Positions 47,870 to 60,397 are shown, counted from the first letter of the stretch. The stretch: 64,000 nucleotides of DNA from Phycomyces blakesleeanus NRRL 1555(-) (GCF_001638985.1 NW_017265143.1:1500259-1564258); one strand, 5' to 3'. Made by a program: numbers and translations. Notes: a model not told the origin generated them from the letters alone.

Positions 47870-47941
47870 TCTTCGATAGTATAGTGGTAAGTATCCCCGC
47901 CTGTCACGCGGGAGACCCGGGTTCAATTCCCGGTCGGAGAG
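47870..47941 (+). tRNA. tRNA-Asp (anticodon GTC)
   Basis: A 72-base cloverleaf. Acceptor TCTTCGA pairs with TCGGAGA (one T-G wobble), discriminator G. D arm GTATAGTGGTAAGTAT, anticodon arm CCCGCCTGTCACGCGGG, T arm CCGGGTTCAATTCCCGG. No intron. Followed by a T-rich stretch (GTTTTTGG). Confidence 0.96.
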
Positions 47942-48278
47942 TTTTTGGAAGTCTACATTTTGTCGTGCTTAATTTTGGTGATACAAGGTCTAGTGACTTG
48001 TTCTTACAAAAGAAGCAGGAATTAGAATGATTATTCATCAGTTTGTAATGTTAGAAATTTGTAATCAACTTATAATAATTTGTAATATTACTAGATACTA
48101 CTTGAGTGTAGTTAAAGATAAATAATTATTTCAAAAAGTATATAAGATAACCCAAATCAAAATAATAAAAATCGTTTTCTATTCTCTCTCTTATTTGCTT
48201 ACTCCTGTGTTGTTAAAGCTTGACCAATTTGGCTATGTTTACAGTGAATTAGAAGATAGTCTAGATCAGGAACGACAT

Positions 48279-48405
48279 TGGATTGGTCTTTCTTTTACTA
48301 TAATAAAGTCAAAAGGTCCAATCCACTGGGGATCAAGGAATATACGTAAAATCAAAGATAGCATAAAAGATACTTTTTATTGATATGAATTGAATTGTTT
48401 TATAT
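48279..48405. repeat. Hairpin repeat, second copy
   Basis: Stem TGGATTGG (48279-48286) and CCAATCCA (48318-48325). The loop contains CTATAATAAAGTCAAAAGG as in 3543-3590. The next ~80 bases (GGATCAAGGA.TATAC..AAAATCAAAGA, AAAAGATACTTTTTATTG) match 3592-3665. The stem differs from the first copy but is still paired. Confidence 0.65.
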
Positions 48406-48599
48406 AGTTTTCTAAACTAATACTGCACATTATCTGCAGTAATTATTATTTATATTTAATGAAAGAAATAGCCATTATACTGTGGTTAATGCTCAGGAAG
48501 ATATTACTGCACATAAAAAAGTACTGCAGTTAATTATCTTCAGATTTTATGGATTTATCAAAATAATGTCTAACAGTGAGACAAGTATTGTTTTTGATC

Positions 48600-48720
48600 T
48601 GGGTTGTTCTTCCAATGCTATAATACAGCCAAAATTAGTCAAACCCACTGGGAATCGTGAACTAAGATAAAAAAATAAAAAGAGGTTAGAAAGATAGATA
48701 ACTTTTATTGAATGAAATAA
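48600..48720. repeat. Hairpin repeat, third diverged copy
   Basis: GATCTGGGTT and AAACCCACTGGG flank a loop (48600-48647), with a 6-bp stem. It is followed by a diverged AACTTTTATTGAAT segment. Related to 3543-3665 and 48279-48405. Confidence 0.45.
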
Positions 48721-48949
48721 TGCCCTCTTTTATATCTTTTCTAAACCTACCCAGTCATTATAAATGTCTGTTTCGGTTTCTATTCTATTTTTGTTAAGCT
48801 GTGGTTTCTAATTCTTTTGTGAGCAAAAGGAAATCACTTCGGTCATCATTCTCAAAAGAGAATTCTGTGTAATCGGCATCCTGATTGGTTGACAAGAATT
48901 CGGGGATGACATACAACAAAGTGTAAAAATGTTAAAATCTCAAAAGCTT

Positions 48950-49031
48950 CGTCGACTGCAGGATTTGAACCTACGCGGGCAGAACCCATGTGATTTCTAG
49001 TCACACTCCTTAACCACTCGGACAAATCGAC
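48950..49031 (-). tRNA. tRNA-Ser (anticodon AGA)
   Basis: An 82-base class II tRNA on the minus strand. Acceptor GTCGATT pairs with AGTCGAC, discriminator G. The anticodon arm TGTGA-CTAGAAA-TCACA gives AGA. It has the long variable arm of serine tRNAs (GGGTTCTGCCC) and T arm GCAGGATTTGAACCT read inverted. No intron. Confidence 0.95.
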
Positions 49032-50326
49032 GTTTGATAATTTGATATGGATTGTTGTTGAAACAATCTAAAGCAAACAATTTCAGTTGTCTGGCGGTGC
49101 AGTGACGTTGCAAAATTCTTTGTAATTCTAGAAAATTATATTCTATTATTTTTTTTGATTTTCCGACGGCGGCTGAGGCTGAATAGAAAGCAATTTTTCT
49201 ATTCGTAGAGCAAAACACCAGTAAGTACAATAAAAAGACATCATTCTGTCAACAATAACTTCAGGTAACTACATATCGTATTCTATTTTCTCACTATATT
49301 TAACTGAACAAATTAACTTGGAATTAATATTACTTTTATTATATATTCTTACAAGCATAATTATCTTCATGATTATGACTTACTAATTATTTTATTTTAT
49401 TTGTACTTAATGATAGTATGGAACAAATCACATTTAATAAATTGTCAATTATACAATTTTTATTATATATATATATATATTTATAATTTTATTTATTTAA
49501 TTATTCAATAAGTCAATTGCAAAACTATAAATATCACAATACTTGCATTTAATAAACATTGATTTTGCTTTGTCTTATTTTCTGACAACAAGTTCTCTTA
49601 ATATTTAATGCTGTTGATATTTTACTTGTTTGATTATCCGAGTATATTGAGTCAAGTCTATCAAGATTGAACAAAAGTACTGTTTTTCTCTTATTTTTCT
49701 CTTATTGATTTTATTATCTTTAATTCTACATTCTCTTTTGAGTTTGTCTTTTTTCTCTCCTGTGGAAAAAAGAGGTTATTTCATATCTACGAACCTATTC
49801 AAAGCTCAAAAACCGTGATAACATCATTTGTCAACATTTATCACAAATACAAACACCACACATATCAGTTTTCTGTACCTGCAAAATTATAAAGTGCAAT
49901 GTAAACCAGTTTCTGGTAGAAGGCACCAGATGGTGGATTGCTTCAGTAGTTTTGTTCTATGGTTAGCCATAACAGATGATACCAGACTTGTGTGCATTGA
50001 CGTTGATAGTGAGTGGACCAAGTGATGTGTCTCAAAGGACAGGAGTGGTCCCCCAGGTTCTTAGGAAATCTTGTTTCTGATATTTTTTATATTCAAACCC
50101 TCAATTATATTCCACCCTTTAAATAATTAAAATACCTATCTACATCATCACCTCAGAAACGCTTGTGACCCACTAAAAGTTATAATTCTTTCACTTAAAT
50201 TTATACACTACTTTATCACTGATATTTATTTATAATATTTTTACTATATTTTTATTAGATTTCATTATTATACTATTACTATATTTTTTACTTTACTTCA
50301 TTACATTGTTATTATATTATTATTTT
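49032..50326. other. AT-rich stretch without recognised gene
   Basis: A 65-codon frame at 49828-50025 has no recognised homology and no supporting signals. An (AT)n run lies near 49465-49482. Otherwise nothing. Confidence 0.55.
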
Positions 50327-50331
50327 ACTTC

Positions 50332-50962
50332 TGTTGTGGGGAGAAAATAAAGCAAAATATAATATAGACGAAAGAATTTGTGAGAACTTATGTAGGTTGT
50401 TTATTTCAAACGAAAAGTAAAAAATGATAAAATTCGATTCTCTTTCTACACAGAACTATCTACTGATATTTATATGTTTTTCTAATTTGTAATTCAATGT
50501 GTGCTTAAGTAATCTTTATCACAATGAGTCATCTTCCAGGAGTATTGTTCTTCTGCAAAGATCCGGAAAGACCAATTGATATGATACTTCTCCAGTCAGA
50601 GCAGTCCAAGAGTTTTGGTAAAGAAGAGCATTTATGCTATTGGTCATATTTTAGTATTCCGACCCAGATACTCGGATAATGTTTCATAATATTAAATAGT
50701 TATAGTTGTAGTCTCTCAATTAAGTATTTGTATAATAAAAGAAATATGTAGATGAAATATAATGATGCCATATATATAATGTATATGTATTTGTATATCC
50801 CATGTCATGGTGATAATAATAAATAATTAATTATGTGTATGATGATCTGTGTATTAGATAATATTATAAAGGGAGATCCGTTTGACTGGAATAGCTGAGG
50901 ATATTATTTTATCCTTCAGTCTTACTCTCAGATTCAGCAGTAATCAATACTCATTCATAACA
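50332..50962. repeat. Solo LTR (631 bp) with 5-bp target duplication
   Basis: TGTTGTGGGG...CATAACA, flanked on both sides by ACTTC (50327-50331 and 50963-50967). Same family and length as 62557-63187. No internal retrotransposon sequence follows, so it is a solo LTR left by LTR-LTR recombination. Orientation is undetermined from this copy; the 20866 remnant suggests the sense strand is minus. Confidence 0.95.
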
Positions 50963-50967
50963 ACTTC

Positions 50968-51829
50968 TATTCTATCTCACTATATTTTTATTTTACCTTT
51001 ATTTAATTATTATATTTTGACTATACTTTTATTTATCCTCTTTATATTTTTATCATATTTATCAATTCTACTTCTACTATAAACACTAGTTACATGTAGG
51101 GAAAATTTTTCACTTGACTTTCTTTCCTTTCTCTCAAAAATTATTATAATAAAACATTTTTGTTTATAAAAAGAACATCTTTTTCAATTTATAAAAGTAT
51201 CATTCTATTCTTTATCTTATTTTATTTTGTCTATTATTATCAGTATTTTTTATTTATATACAGTGTTCTTGTTCTTTGGAGTGTTGTCTCACTATGGCTA
51301 TAGGAGTGGCAACTGTGTCTGAAATAGGCACATAACTATCATTTTTGTGGTTGAAAGCCAGTAATTTCTCTGCAGTTTTTAGTAAGATGATAATGTCATT
51401 AGCAATCTTTTAAAAAAATAGCATGAAATCTGTTTTTTTTGTTGCTATATGATGTCTTGAATAGACTAGAAAGTGTTTGTAAGCTGTAATAGCTACGTCA
51501 AGTATTGAAATATATGTTTTATTTAATATTAAAGATGTCAAGTTTTATTCAGATTAATTTTTTATGAAATTTGTAAATGGGATAGAAACATAACTGTCAT
51601 TATTTTTTTTCAAACCAAGACTTTTTTTTAAAAAAATATATTTCTCTTCTTCTTCACTTAACAATTTTATTTTAATTTAAATTGCATAACGACATGTAGA
51701 ACATGTAGAGAATGAAAAAAAACATAAGGTATATAGAAAATAAAAATGATAATATAGAATACATGGGAGACATAGAAAAAATAAAAAATATAGGGTATAT
51801 AGAGCATATAAAAAATAAAAAAAAGTTGT
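50968..51829. other. AT-rich stretch without recognised gene
   Basis: Nothing recognised except the probable downstream end of the E transposase on the minus strand at its right edge. Confidence 0.5.
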
Positions 51830-53535
51830 AAAATAGAAAGATTGCCCATTGTAATGCACATATTATAGTTGAAAACATAATAAGATGCAATTACATAGAA
51901 CTGATTTGCATTTGGTGGGTATTGTATAAGACCAACTTGATGATGAATATCATTGACACTTATTACTGCATATGTAGATTGTGTTTGGCAACCTGTTGAG
52001 CTGTTTTGTGACTGCTGTTTGACGATTGGTACAGATGAGTCGTGGGCAGTCGCATCATATTCCTTCATTACTTCAACAAAATCAAGGAAACAAAGAGAGC
52101 CAAGTAAAACCTCAAGCTAGAAAAAGAATATCACCGCACCAATAAGCCAGCTGTAAACAATTATGTTACCATTGCTAAAGTAAAGAAATAAATATAAGGT
52201 AAGTAACTTTTGATTTTATATTGAAAAATGATATACTTACTTTCTGTAAGGACAGATAAACATCACGTAATGATTACTGCAGCTTCTTTCATTTCTTCTT
52301 TGTCAATACATGCAAGATGAATACATGGTCGAATTCATCCATAAACAACCAGAAACAACAATCGTAAAATCACCAATGTTGGAAATCATCAAACTCAAAG
52401 TTCATTGATAGTATCTAGTTAAGGCATCCTTCACACTAGGGTTGCTTACACCTTCCACCAAATCATTGTTCAAATGAGCAAATCGATGAAATGGCTCCCA
52501 CAACTGCGCACCACTAGAATCATTAGGGAGATTCATATAACTTTCTCTACCATACGACTTGGGCTGAATAAGATCAATTTTGTCTTGGATACTGATGGTC
52601 GTGTTAACATAGTTATGCAATATAAATTGCTCCACAAGAAAACTGGCATTACGGCCGCCCTTGCATTTAGACTTGATCAGCTTGGAAAAGACACCAATTA
52701 CTCTCTCCATTGATTGAGTGGAGTAGCATCGAAGTGGACCTAGTTGCTTGATAATAAATGATATATGTACAAGATAGTGCTGCACTGGTCTGAAGACACT
52801 ACGAGATATAGTCTTGTTCTGAATTTGTTGCGATAGATAGTGGTGCCAGTGTTTAAAATGTTCATTGTTGTTATTATTATTATTATTTTAAAAAAAGTTA
52901 AGATTAGTTTTGTATATAGTGATATAGTGTTAGAGGCATTATGACTTACACATCCATCTCATCCAGCAACTCTGAAGTCAACGTCTATTGCAATGCCAGT
53001 GCACAACCTTTGACAAGTGACAGCACTGCAGTTTTCACAGCCCTATTTGACAAGAATGGAACAACAAGAGTGGGAACAAGATACAAAATAAAGTCAAGCC
53101 AATCAACTGCATGAGTACCATCAATCTTGGAAAAAACATTATCAAAACTGCCTTGGAATGATACTAGTATATATGGTCTTGAACTTGTGATGCAGTTGGC
53201 AATTGTCACAAGACTAGTTCTTGGTATGATAAATGGGTATTCTGTAGTGAAGAGAGTATCATCTGGACGGATATAAAATTTTTTTGTCTCCTTGGTAAGG
53301 GACACAGTGATCAAGTCGTAAATGTGCTTTCCAATTCCTCTTGCAACTAAATGAAGTTCATCCAGTGCAAAGAAGGAAGATCTGGAGATGGTTGACAGCT
53401 CACTAAAGATGCTTGGTTGGTATATATTTTTTTATCTATTATAAGCAATTATTTAGTACAAGAAAAAATCTAATTAAACTGTTATATACTTACAGGATTG
53501 CCGGTTTTGAAGTCTTCCAAAGGTCGCAAAGGAGC
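51830..53535 (-). pseudogene. CACTA family E transposase, 3' part (inverted away from its 5' half)
   Basis: On the minus strand the sequence starts at the gct beside CACTA A copy 3 and reads PLRPLEDFKTGNP to a GTAAGT donor. It then reads IFSELSTISRSSFFALDELH, RGIGKHIYDLITVSLTKETK, PRTSLVTIANCITSSRPYI and VDWLDFILYLVPTLVVPFL. A further exon has HYLVHISFIIKQLGPLRCYS, MERVIGVFSKLIKSKCKGGR and YGRESYMNLPNDSSGAQLWE. A last exon ends near VIASYYVF..TMGNLSI. Stops include TAG at 52987-52985, likely from TGG. It is the direct continuation of 33384-34019. Confidence 0.88.
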
Positions 53536-53777
53536 TACTGGAAAAATAAAAAAATACTATAGCTTTAAGTAACAAGAAAGATAGTGGAAATGTCAGGGGT
53601 TTTTTTCAGCTCAGCCGTTTTTTTTATTTAAGTTGGGGGTGTATTTTCGACGTATTCTATTGGTTTAGATAGACAATAAAAAATTTATATTTTTTTGGCT
53701 TGCTATAAAATCACATCAAATAAAGTATTTGTAGTACTTGTTTCCTTTTTTATTTTATAATTCAAGCTATACACAAT

Positions 53778-56700
53778 ATGTTTCCCTCTACCCAAATCCA
53801 CACCTTAGACTGTCACTGCATTAAATGTCACAACAGTCATCAGAAATCTTCTTATGCTGCAAAGCGTACTGAGACTCGTTGTAATAAGAGAGCTAGAGTT
53901 GAAGGTACCAGAATATTTGAGAATAGTATAATATATTCAGTGTTGGTTTTTTGTTTGCTGCGTAATAATCATTTTAATTTTTTTTTATTTATGTTGTTTA
54001 TTTTTAAACTTTTAATGAAACACAGCCGCAATGAGAAACATGGATGTAGATACTGAGGGTAAGAATTTTTTTATTTGAAAGCAGAAAAAAAAACTAATTA
54101 ACTATTATATTCCATATTTGTAGTAATCCTGACCTCTCATTCCGATTCTGTGGAAGCAATGGACGGTCAGACCAACTAATCTTTTTTGGATGCTGCCTCA
54201 ATCTTTGACAATGACAGAGACAACAATAATTTCGATGACAATGTTGAAGATGAAGTCAATGAGATCAAGATTGAAGACATCAACAGTGAAGGTCAGTGTG
54301 AGATACATAAAGAAAACTAAAAGAAAAAGAGAGTAAAAGAAAAATCAAGTGTTAACTTTTTTTTTAATTTTTCACAGACCCTTTTGCTGCTCCTGATATG
54401 TCCAAAAATGAAGTCCATCAATTCATAGCCATCTTTACGGTACTGTTTGCTTCACGTCATGTTGTTGATAAGGGTGCTGCTGTCTTGATTGAGTTTATCA
54501 ACAACCTGCTGAGAATCTATGACCAAGATTTTCAATTACCAACCAGTCTTGCCAGTTTACAAAAAATGACAGGATTTTCTGCTATTACAAAAGGCATCAA
54601 GAAATTTGTGATGTGCCAAGACTGTCATACAGTATATCAGGATATTGTATCTGCTCCTTCTCAATGTGTTTCCTCAAAACTTGGTGCCAGGCCTGCATGC
54701 AACTGTAATTTGACAAAGTCTATATCTTCCTGTGCCTTGGTTGCAAAGTGTGAATATGTCTACCAATCCATTAAAAATACATTGAGAGTTTTCTTCCATC
54801 ACCCTAGTTTTGAAACCAAGATTTTTCAATGGAATAAGGAGTTGAAGCTGGTAGCTACTCTGTGCGATGTCTATGATGGTGTGATGTAGAAGGAGTTGAA
54901 GGGCAATAATGATATATCATTTGTGTCAGACGCATGCTCACTAATGTTAGCACTTAACATTGACTGGTTCCAACCATTTGATGGCGTTACTCACTCCTCT
55001 GGTGCTATCTATCTGGCCATCAACAACTTGCCCCATGATAAAAGATTCAAGCCAGAGAACATTATCCTTGTTGGTCTTATGCCTGGTCCAAAGGAGCTAA
55101 AAACCGATGAGATCAATGGTTACTTGGAGCCATTGATTGATGATCTGAAGCAGCTGTACGTTGGCATGCGAATTCCTACACACGAATTCCCAAATGGTGT
55201 CTGTGTTCATGCTGCGCTACTAATGGTTGCATGTGATATCCCAGTTGCCAGAAAGACAAGTGGATTCACAGCGCATAACAGCACATGTGCTTGCTACAGG
55301 TGCAGTTGGCAGTTTACTGGGTTAGGAAGCAGCAACCAGGTTGATTTCCGTGGATTTGATTATTCTCGTTGGAATATCTGCAGTGGTGCAGAGAGCAGGT
55401 TGCATGCTGAGGAGTGGAAGGATGCAAGTACACTCTCAGAAAGGCATCAGCTGGAAATCGAAAATGGTGCTCAATGTTTGCAGCTGCAACGCCTTGGATA
55501 CTTTGATCTAGTACGTGGAACAATCATTGATCCCATACATAATCTTTTTCTGGGGACGCCTAATAGATTAATGGATTGGTGGATAGATGAGAAGACAATT
55601 AAACCTGAAGAGTTTGCTTTGATGAAGAAAATTGCAGAGACAATAATACTGCCCAGAGATTACACCACACTGACAACCAAAATTGGAAAGGGCTTCAGCT
55701 ACATGAAAGCGGACGAGTGGAAATCATGGGTGCTAGTTTATTCTCCTGTCTTGTTGCATGGTATTCTCCCCCCAATACAATTTAAGAACTGAATGTATTT
55801 TGTTAATGCATGCCAATACTACATAAAGCTCAGCATTATGTTTGATGAGATAACCACTGCCCACAGTCTGTTAGAAACGTTTTGTAATGCATGCAACGTA
55901 GACTATACTGCTACTATTCTCACCTGCAATATGCACCTACACCTCCATCTTCACGAATGCATTCGTGATTTTGGACTAGTTATGGTTATTGGCTCTTTGG
56001 GTTTGAGCAATACAATGGTATTTTAAAGAATTTCAAGACAAATGGAAAAGACGGTTTTGAGGCAACCTACATGAAAAATTTTGTTCAGAATGCGTATAAG
56101 GGTGATTATGTCAATGCTGTTCTTAAAAGTTCTAGCCAGATCCCCTTCATTCACACCCTGTCTAAACTTGTTACAACCTCCATACCTGCCACCACAGTCA
56201 CCACTCTCTCCAGTCACCCATTCAGATTGCAAGCATTTGTTCAAGGCTACACTGATTCTTATAATCCACTCAAGGGTAACGAGCCTCTTCCTCCTTCTAC
56301 ATTTCCTCTAAAATACAAAAAGCCATCAGTAATGGATGATTCTGACTATCTCCATTTACTTGAATATTACCAAGTCGCTTACAACCTCCCAGACCTTGCC
56401 AGCTATCAGGACACGTCCTATAATCGCCCAGCACTTGACAATCAAATCATCAAATTGAAGTCAATTGACATTCTTGGTCAACACTATCGAGGAACAAACA
56501 ACAGCACAATCAGTCATGGATCACTTGTTCAGGCAAAGTTTGTTGGTAGTAATGGAAACATTATACTTGGATTTGCTGGACAAATTCAGTATCTTTTTAC
56601 ACACTCCTTCCAACTTCCACCCACGCACAATCTCCATCTGACTCGCATGGTTCATGATCATTAACATGTATTCGCATTTATCAAGTGGTTTTGTACTTCC

Positions 56701-56883
56701 TCTGATAGGTTGCGTGAGGATGACGGTGTTGAATTTTGTTTGCCCATGTTCTCTCCTGATAGCTACCATAGCATTATACCTGTACATCGCATCTTATTAG
56801 AGGTTGCTACAGCTACTATTGCAACAAGTAGAAATGTTAGAAAAATGCTGGTAATTCCATTGCCAAAGAAGCTATATGCTTAA
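53778..56883 (+). pseudogene. CACTA A tnp2-type transposase, copy 3
   Basis: Same gene plan as 37538-40652. It starts MFPSTQIHTLDCHCIKCHNS. Lesions: TAG at 54887-54889 and TGA at 55790-55792 (both for TGG), the shared one-base loss before YGYWLFGFEQYNG near 55980, and TAA at 56662-56664 (for CAA). The core DWFQPFDG, CDIPVARKTSGF, DPIHNLFLGTPNR and KADEWKSW blocks are present. It ends ..PLPKKLYA with TAA at 56881. Confidence 0.92.
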
Positions 56884-57022
56884 ATAATAAATAAAGTGAA
56901 CTTTTACATTTCTTTTTCTTTAACAAAAAAAACAGAGCGCGTATTTCTGATATATATATTGATAGTATTTTGTATGTGAAAAGTAATATATAGATAAAAA
57001 GAGAGAGGCAATTTTTGTTTAT

Positions 57023-58241
57023 TTAATACCCGTCTCTAAGGGCCCACTGAGAAAATTTGGGGGTTATGTCATCTGGGACTGCTGTATTAGACACACTGGT
57101 GAAAACCCTCTCCTTCATTTGAGAAGCACTTGACCCCATTGCTTCAATAACATACTCCTCAACGAGTTTAATGAGAGTATTGAACTAAAATGATTTTGTT
57201 AATACTTCACTTTATATTTTTTATAATAAGACATAATTATTAATATAAAATAATATATCTCATCACTTCTCTATCCTGGCCAAACAATCTTGACAATGCT
57301 CTTCGTGCGATTCTCGAAGTCTTCATCTGCAGATTCTCCATCAAACATTGCTGCCATTTGCATTGTGAAGTCACAATATCTCTTCATTTGTAGATCAATT
57401 ACTTCTTTATTGTCTGTGTATGCAAGTAAACGGCGAGTATGATTCTAATAGTAGTTTTTTTGTATTAGTATTTTTAAAATTCTCAAGACTAAACTATATT
57501 ATTTTGAAATTATTTATTTAGAGATTACACTTACATCTCTGGCACGTCCTGCCCTTCTCGAACGAGTGTTTGTTGCTTTTATTTCCTCTTCAGTTTTTCT
57601 TGCTTTTGAAACCCGGCTGGTGAAGTTTTTGTGCAGTCTTGTTCTCAAGTCTGCCTCTCTAAATCCCTCATGGGTAAACTTGCGCTTCAAGTTTTCAAGA
57701 AGTCGCACCACCAACTCCTTGTTTGGCGACTTGTAAAAGAAAACATTTGTATTCCATCTGGGCTTACTCTCATTTGCCAGGATATCAGCTTGATTTCTTG
57801 TTTTCAGCTTGGGATCCCACATGAGATTACGAATATGGGCCTGATAGAATATATGAGAAAATACATTGATAAAATTTTGCACACGTTGATACTCACATAA
57901 ACATTATTAGAGGCCTTCTTGCTAAACTCAGACGGGGCATTGAAGGCAGACTGAGAAACATTAGCCATTGTATTGGTAGGAGAAATGAGGGGGGCCCTGC
58001 TTAAACTGTCAATAGCAGTGATTGTCTCAGTGCTGCTGGTGGCAAGAACACCAATTCTGCTATTCATGTTTAGCAATGTATCTTCAACAGTGCCGATTTG
58101 TTCTTGTACAATCAACATGTCAGCTGCCATGTTGGTTCCCATGGCTGTCATATTAGTTTTCAAAGTAGAAAGAATTTTCATCAATTGTTCATTTGTAATC
58201 TCAACGGGACGAAGAGCAAGTTGACGTCTTTGAATAGTCAT
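57023..58241 (-). pseudogene. CACTA A accessory gene ('WRSDE protein'), copy 3
   Basis: Four exons as in copy 2, to which it is almost identical. The same TAG replaces the Trp of WRSDE (57273-57271) and the same donor is lost. The 145-residue first frame and the AHIRNLMWDPK exon are otherwise intact. Confidence 0.85.
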
Positions 58242-59049
58242 TGTCTACAGAATATAATAAAAGGTAAAAATGTAACTGTTAATTTTAGATTACATTGTTA
58301 TTGATGCTATTATACAATTGAATTGAATTGAATTAAAAATAAATTATATCAAATTTACATACTTAAATTATTTGAAATAAAATGGGTTGATGTGTGTGTG
58401 TTTGAGTATGAGTGCAATAAGTAGCAAGAAAGCAGGAGAAAGAGTAAACAAATTGTATAAAATGTATGGTTTATATAGATATTCAGCATATCTTTGATAT
58501 ATAAGTCTCTATTAATACTTCTTGTAATCACTGAGATGCAAATCGGCTTTCATACTGCTTTAGAACCCAATTGATCAAACCAGTCTAGTCTTTTGTTTCA
58601 AATGCACTTTTCTTTTTTCTTTTTTTTCTTTTTTTGTTGTTGTTCCTGTTTCTCTTTTTTTTTGCTCTTTATATATGCTATTGGTCTTTTCTTTGTTTCT
58701 CTATCTCTGCAACTTCTATTATATTTGCGAACTATTTGTGTAAGACATGTTCTTTCTAAAAAGTCTTCTTTATAGAAAATAAAAGAATTTATTTATTCTG
58801 TTGCCATAGACACACTCTTCGTCACTGTCTCCACCCATTTTTTTATTTTTTTATTAGTCTTTTTTTTTAATCTGCTTTTTTAAAGTACTTTTTTTTATAT
58901 AACTAAAAAGAATTAGTTGTTTCAGTTGCCATAGACACTCGCCCTCTCTTTTCTTTTTACTTCTTTCTTTCTCTTTTACTCTTATACTTGCAAATGTTCC
59001 TGGTAAGGTGCTTTTTTTCTTTATTTTTCTTTATTAGTAATTTCTTCAA

Positions 59050-59678
59050 ATATAGCTGAGTAATAACAAGTGTTTCTGCTACCATAGTCACTCGCGTATA
59101 GTTTCCTTCTGATGCATCCTCTTCACAATGGCCATCCGGATTAGTTAAGGTTAGTAAATATACTTCATACCATCATCTCATAAAAGTATCCTGATTTTTT
59201 CCTTTCTTTTTTATAGGACATATCACCCAAAATATTTTCTACAGCTAAACACGACCACCAACACGGTAATATTTTTATCTATTTATTTATTATATTTCTC
59301 TTTAATATTAATCAAACTGAATCCAATTTTTACTATAGATGAACAATCCTCTCCAAAACATGCTATGGATCAAAAGCTTCTATCTCATGCTGCTGTCATT
59401 GACATGGTAAGACTTTTTTTGTTCTTTTACTATCCTTATATGTATCATTATATTACTTATACTGTTTATTAATAAAAAAACTACCAGATACTATATCGAC
59501 TTTTGATAAGTATTATCTATATCTACAAATAAATCCGTTTGATTTGGGTATGTAAGTTAATAATTATATCGCCCAATTCACAAAAATTAATTTTTTCCAA
59601 TCATTTTCATAGTCAAAGGAATCAAAATTCCGTAGCTTTACTTGTAATATTTTATTGTTTGGTCTTTGTACTGGATAA
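59050..59678 (+). pseudogene. Candidate third gene of CACTA A, copy 3 (clearest exon borders)
   Basis: Exons: one ending at 59149 (QWPSGLVK, donor GTTAGT), 59217-59265 (DISPKIFSTAKHDHQH), 59339-59406 (DEQSSPKHAMDQKLLSHAA, VIDM, donor GTAAGA), 59613-59678 (SKESKFRSFTCNILLFG, TAA). Acceptors TATAG, TATAG and CATAG. Phases 0, 1 and 0 all join in frame. The 5' start is unclear, and a TAG occurs upstream in exon 1. It might be a captured host gene fragment or a genuine element gene. Confidence 0.42.
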
Positions 59679-60397
59679 TTCCAATGTAAGTATTAATGGT
59701 TTATAAGAATTGAAATATCCAACACACACGCACACCCATCACTAACGATTTATCTATTCTCAAAGAGTACTGCTCGTACCCCAAAAAAAACGTATTGAGC
59801 AGCTCATTTTTTTTTAGGTATTTCTTTTTTATAGAAAATTTTTCATCTCAAATATAACAAACCAACCGAGCAAGAAGTAGCTAGAGATATAGAATAGTAT
59901 TATTAGATCTGAAACCTAGAAACATTCTATTCTTTCCAATAAAAATAAAAGCGTAAACCATTACCAGCCTAATAAGAATGGGAAACCAAATAAATAAAGA
60001 ACATATTACTGGTCCATAATTTTAAAGACGCCTTTTTTTGCTGCTGATGACCAAACTTCTTAACAATAAACTAGCTTAAAGGTCACCTTTACGCTACTTT
60101 TAATCTTCATAATATGTCGGTGCCTGACCTTTATGGTTCCATATAAAGAATATCAAAATAGATATGCAGTTTTAAAAAACTTTCTTTTTATATATCAAGT
60201 CAGATAAGTATATCTAAAGTGCTAACAAACCTTACCTGCAGCACCCCCACCCACAATTCTGCTAGTTGACTCTAGTCATTCCACTATCTGTGAAGGTCAC
60301 CTTCAGCATAAGTGGAAAAAAATCAACTAATTTAAATATGGAAATTACACTACAGTATACCCCATTTTTAAACTACCTTTTTTTTATTTTTCCAGTG

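Larger units (their letters stand above)
53536..60397 (-). mobile_element. CACTA family A, copy 3, inverted (6862 bp)
   Basis: Ends: TACTGGAAAAATAAAA at 53536 (first base C to T) and the inverse of CACTGGAAAAATAAAA at 60397. The flanks in element orientation are ata on the LINE side and gct on the other, again a mismatched pair. From about 55340 to 60270 it is almost identical to copy 2. Outside that tract it matches copy 1 more closely. Transposase plus, accessory gene minus. Confidence 0.93.

Noticed and set aside
49828..50025. 65-codon frame between tRNA-Ser and the solo LTR
   Set aside because: No homology, splice or regulatory support; could be chance.
51667..51890. Overlapping hydrophobic frames
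   Set aside because: Low-complexity sequence downstream of the last E transposase exon.
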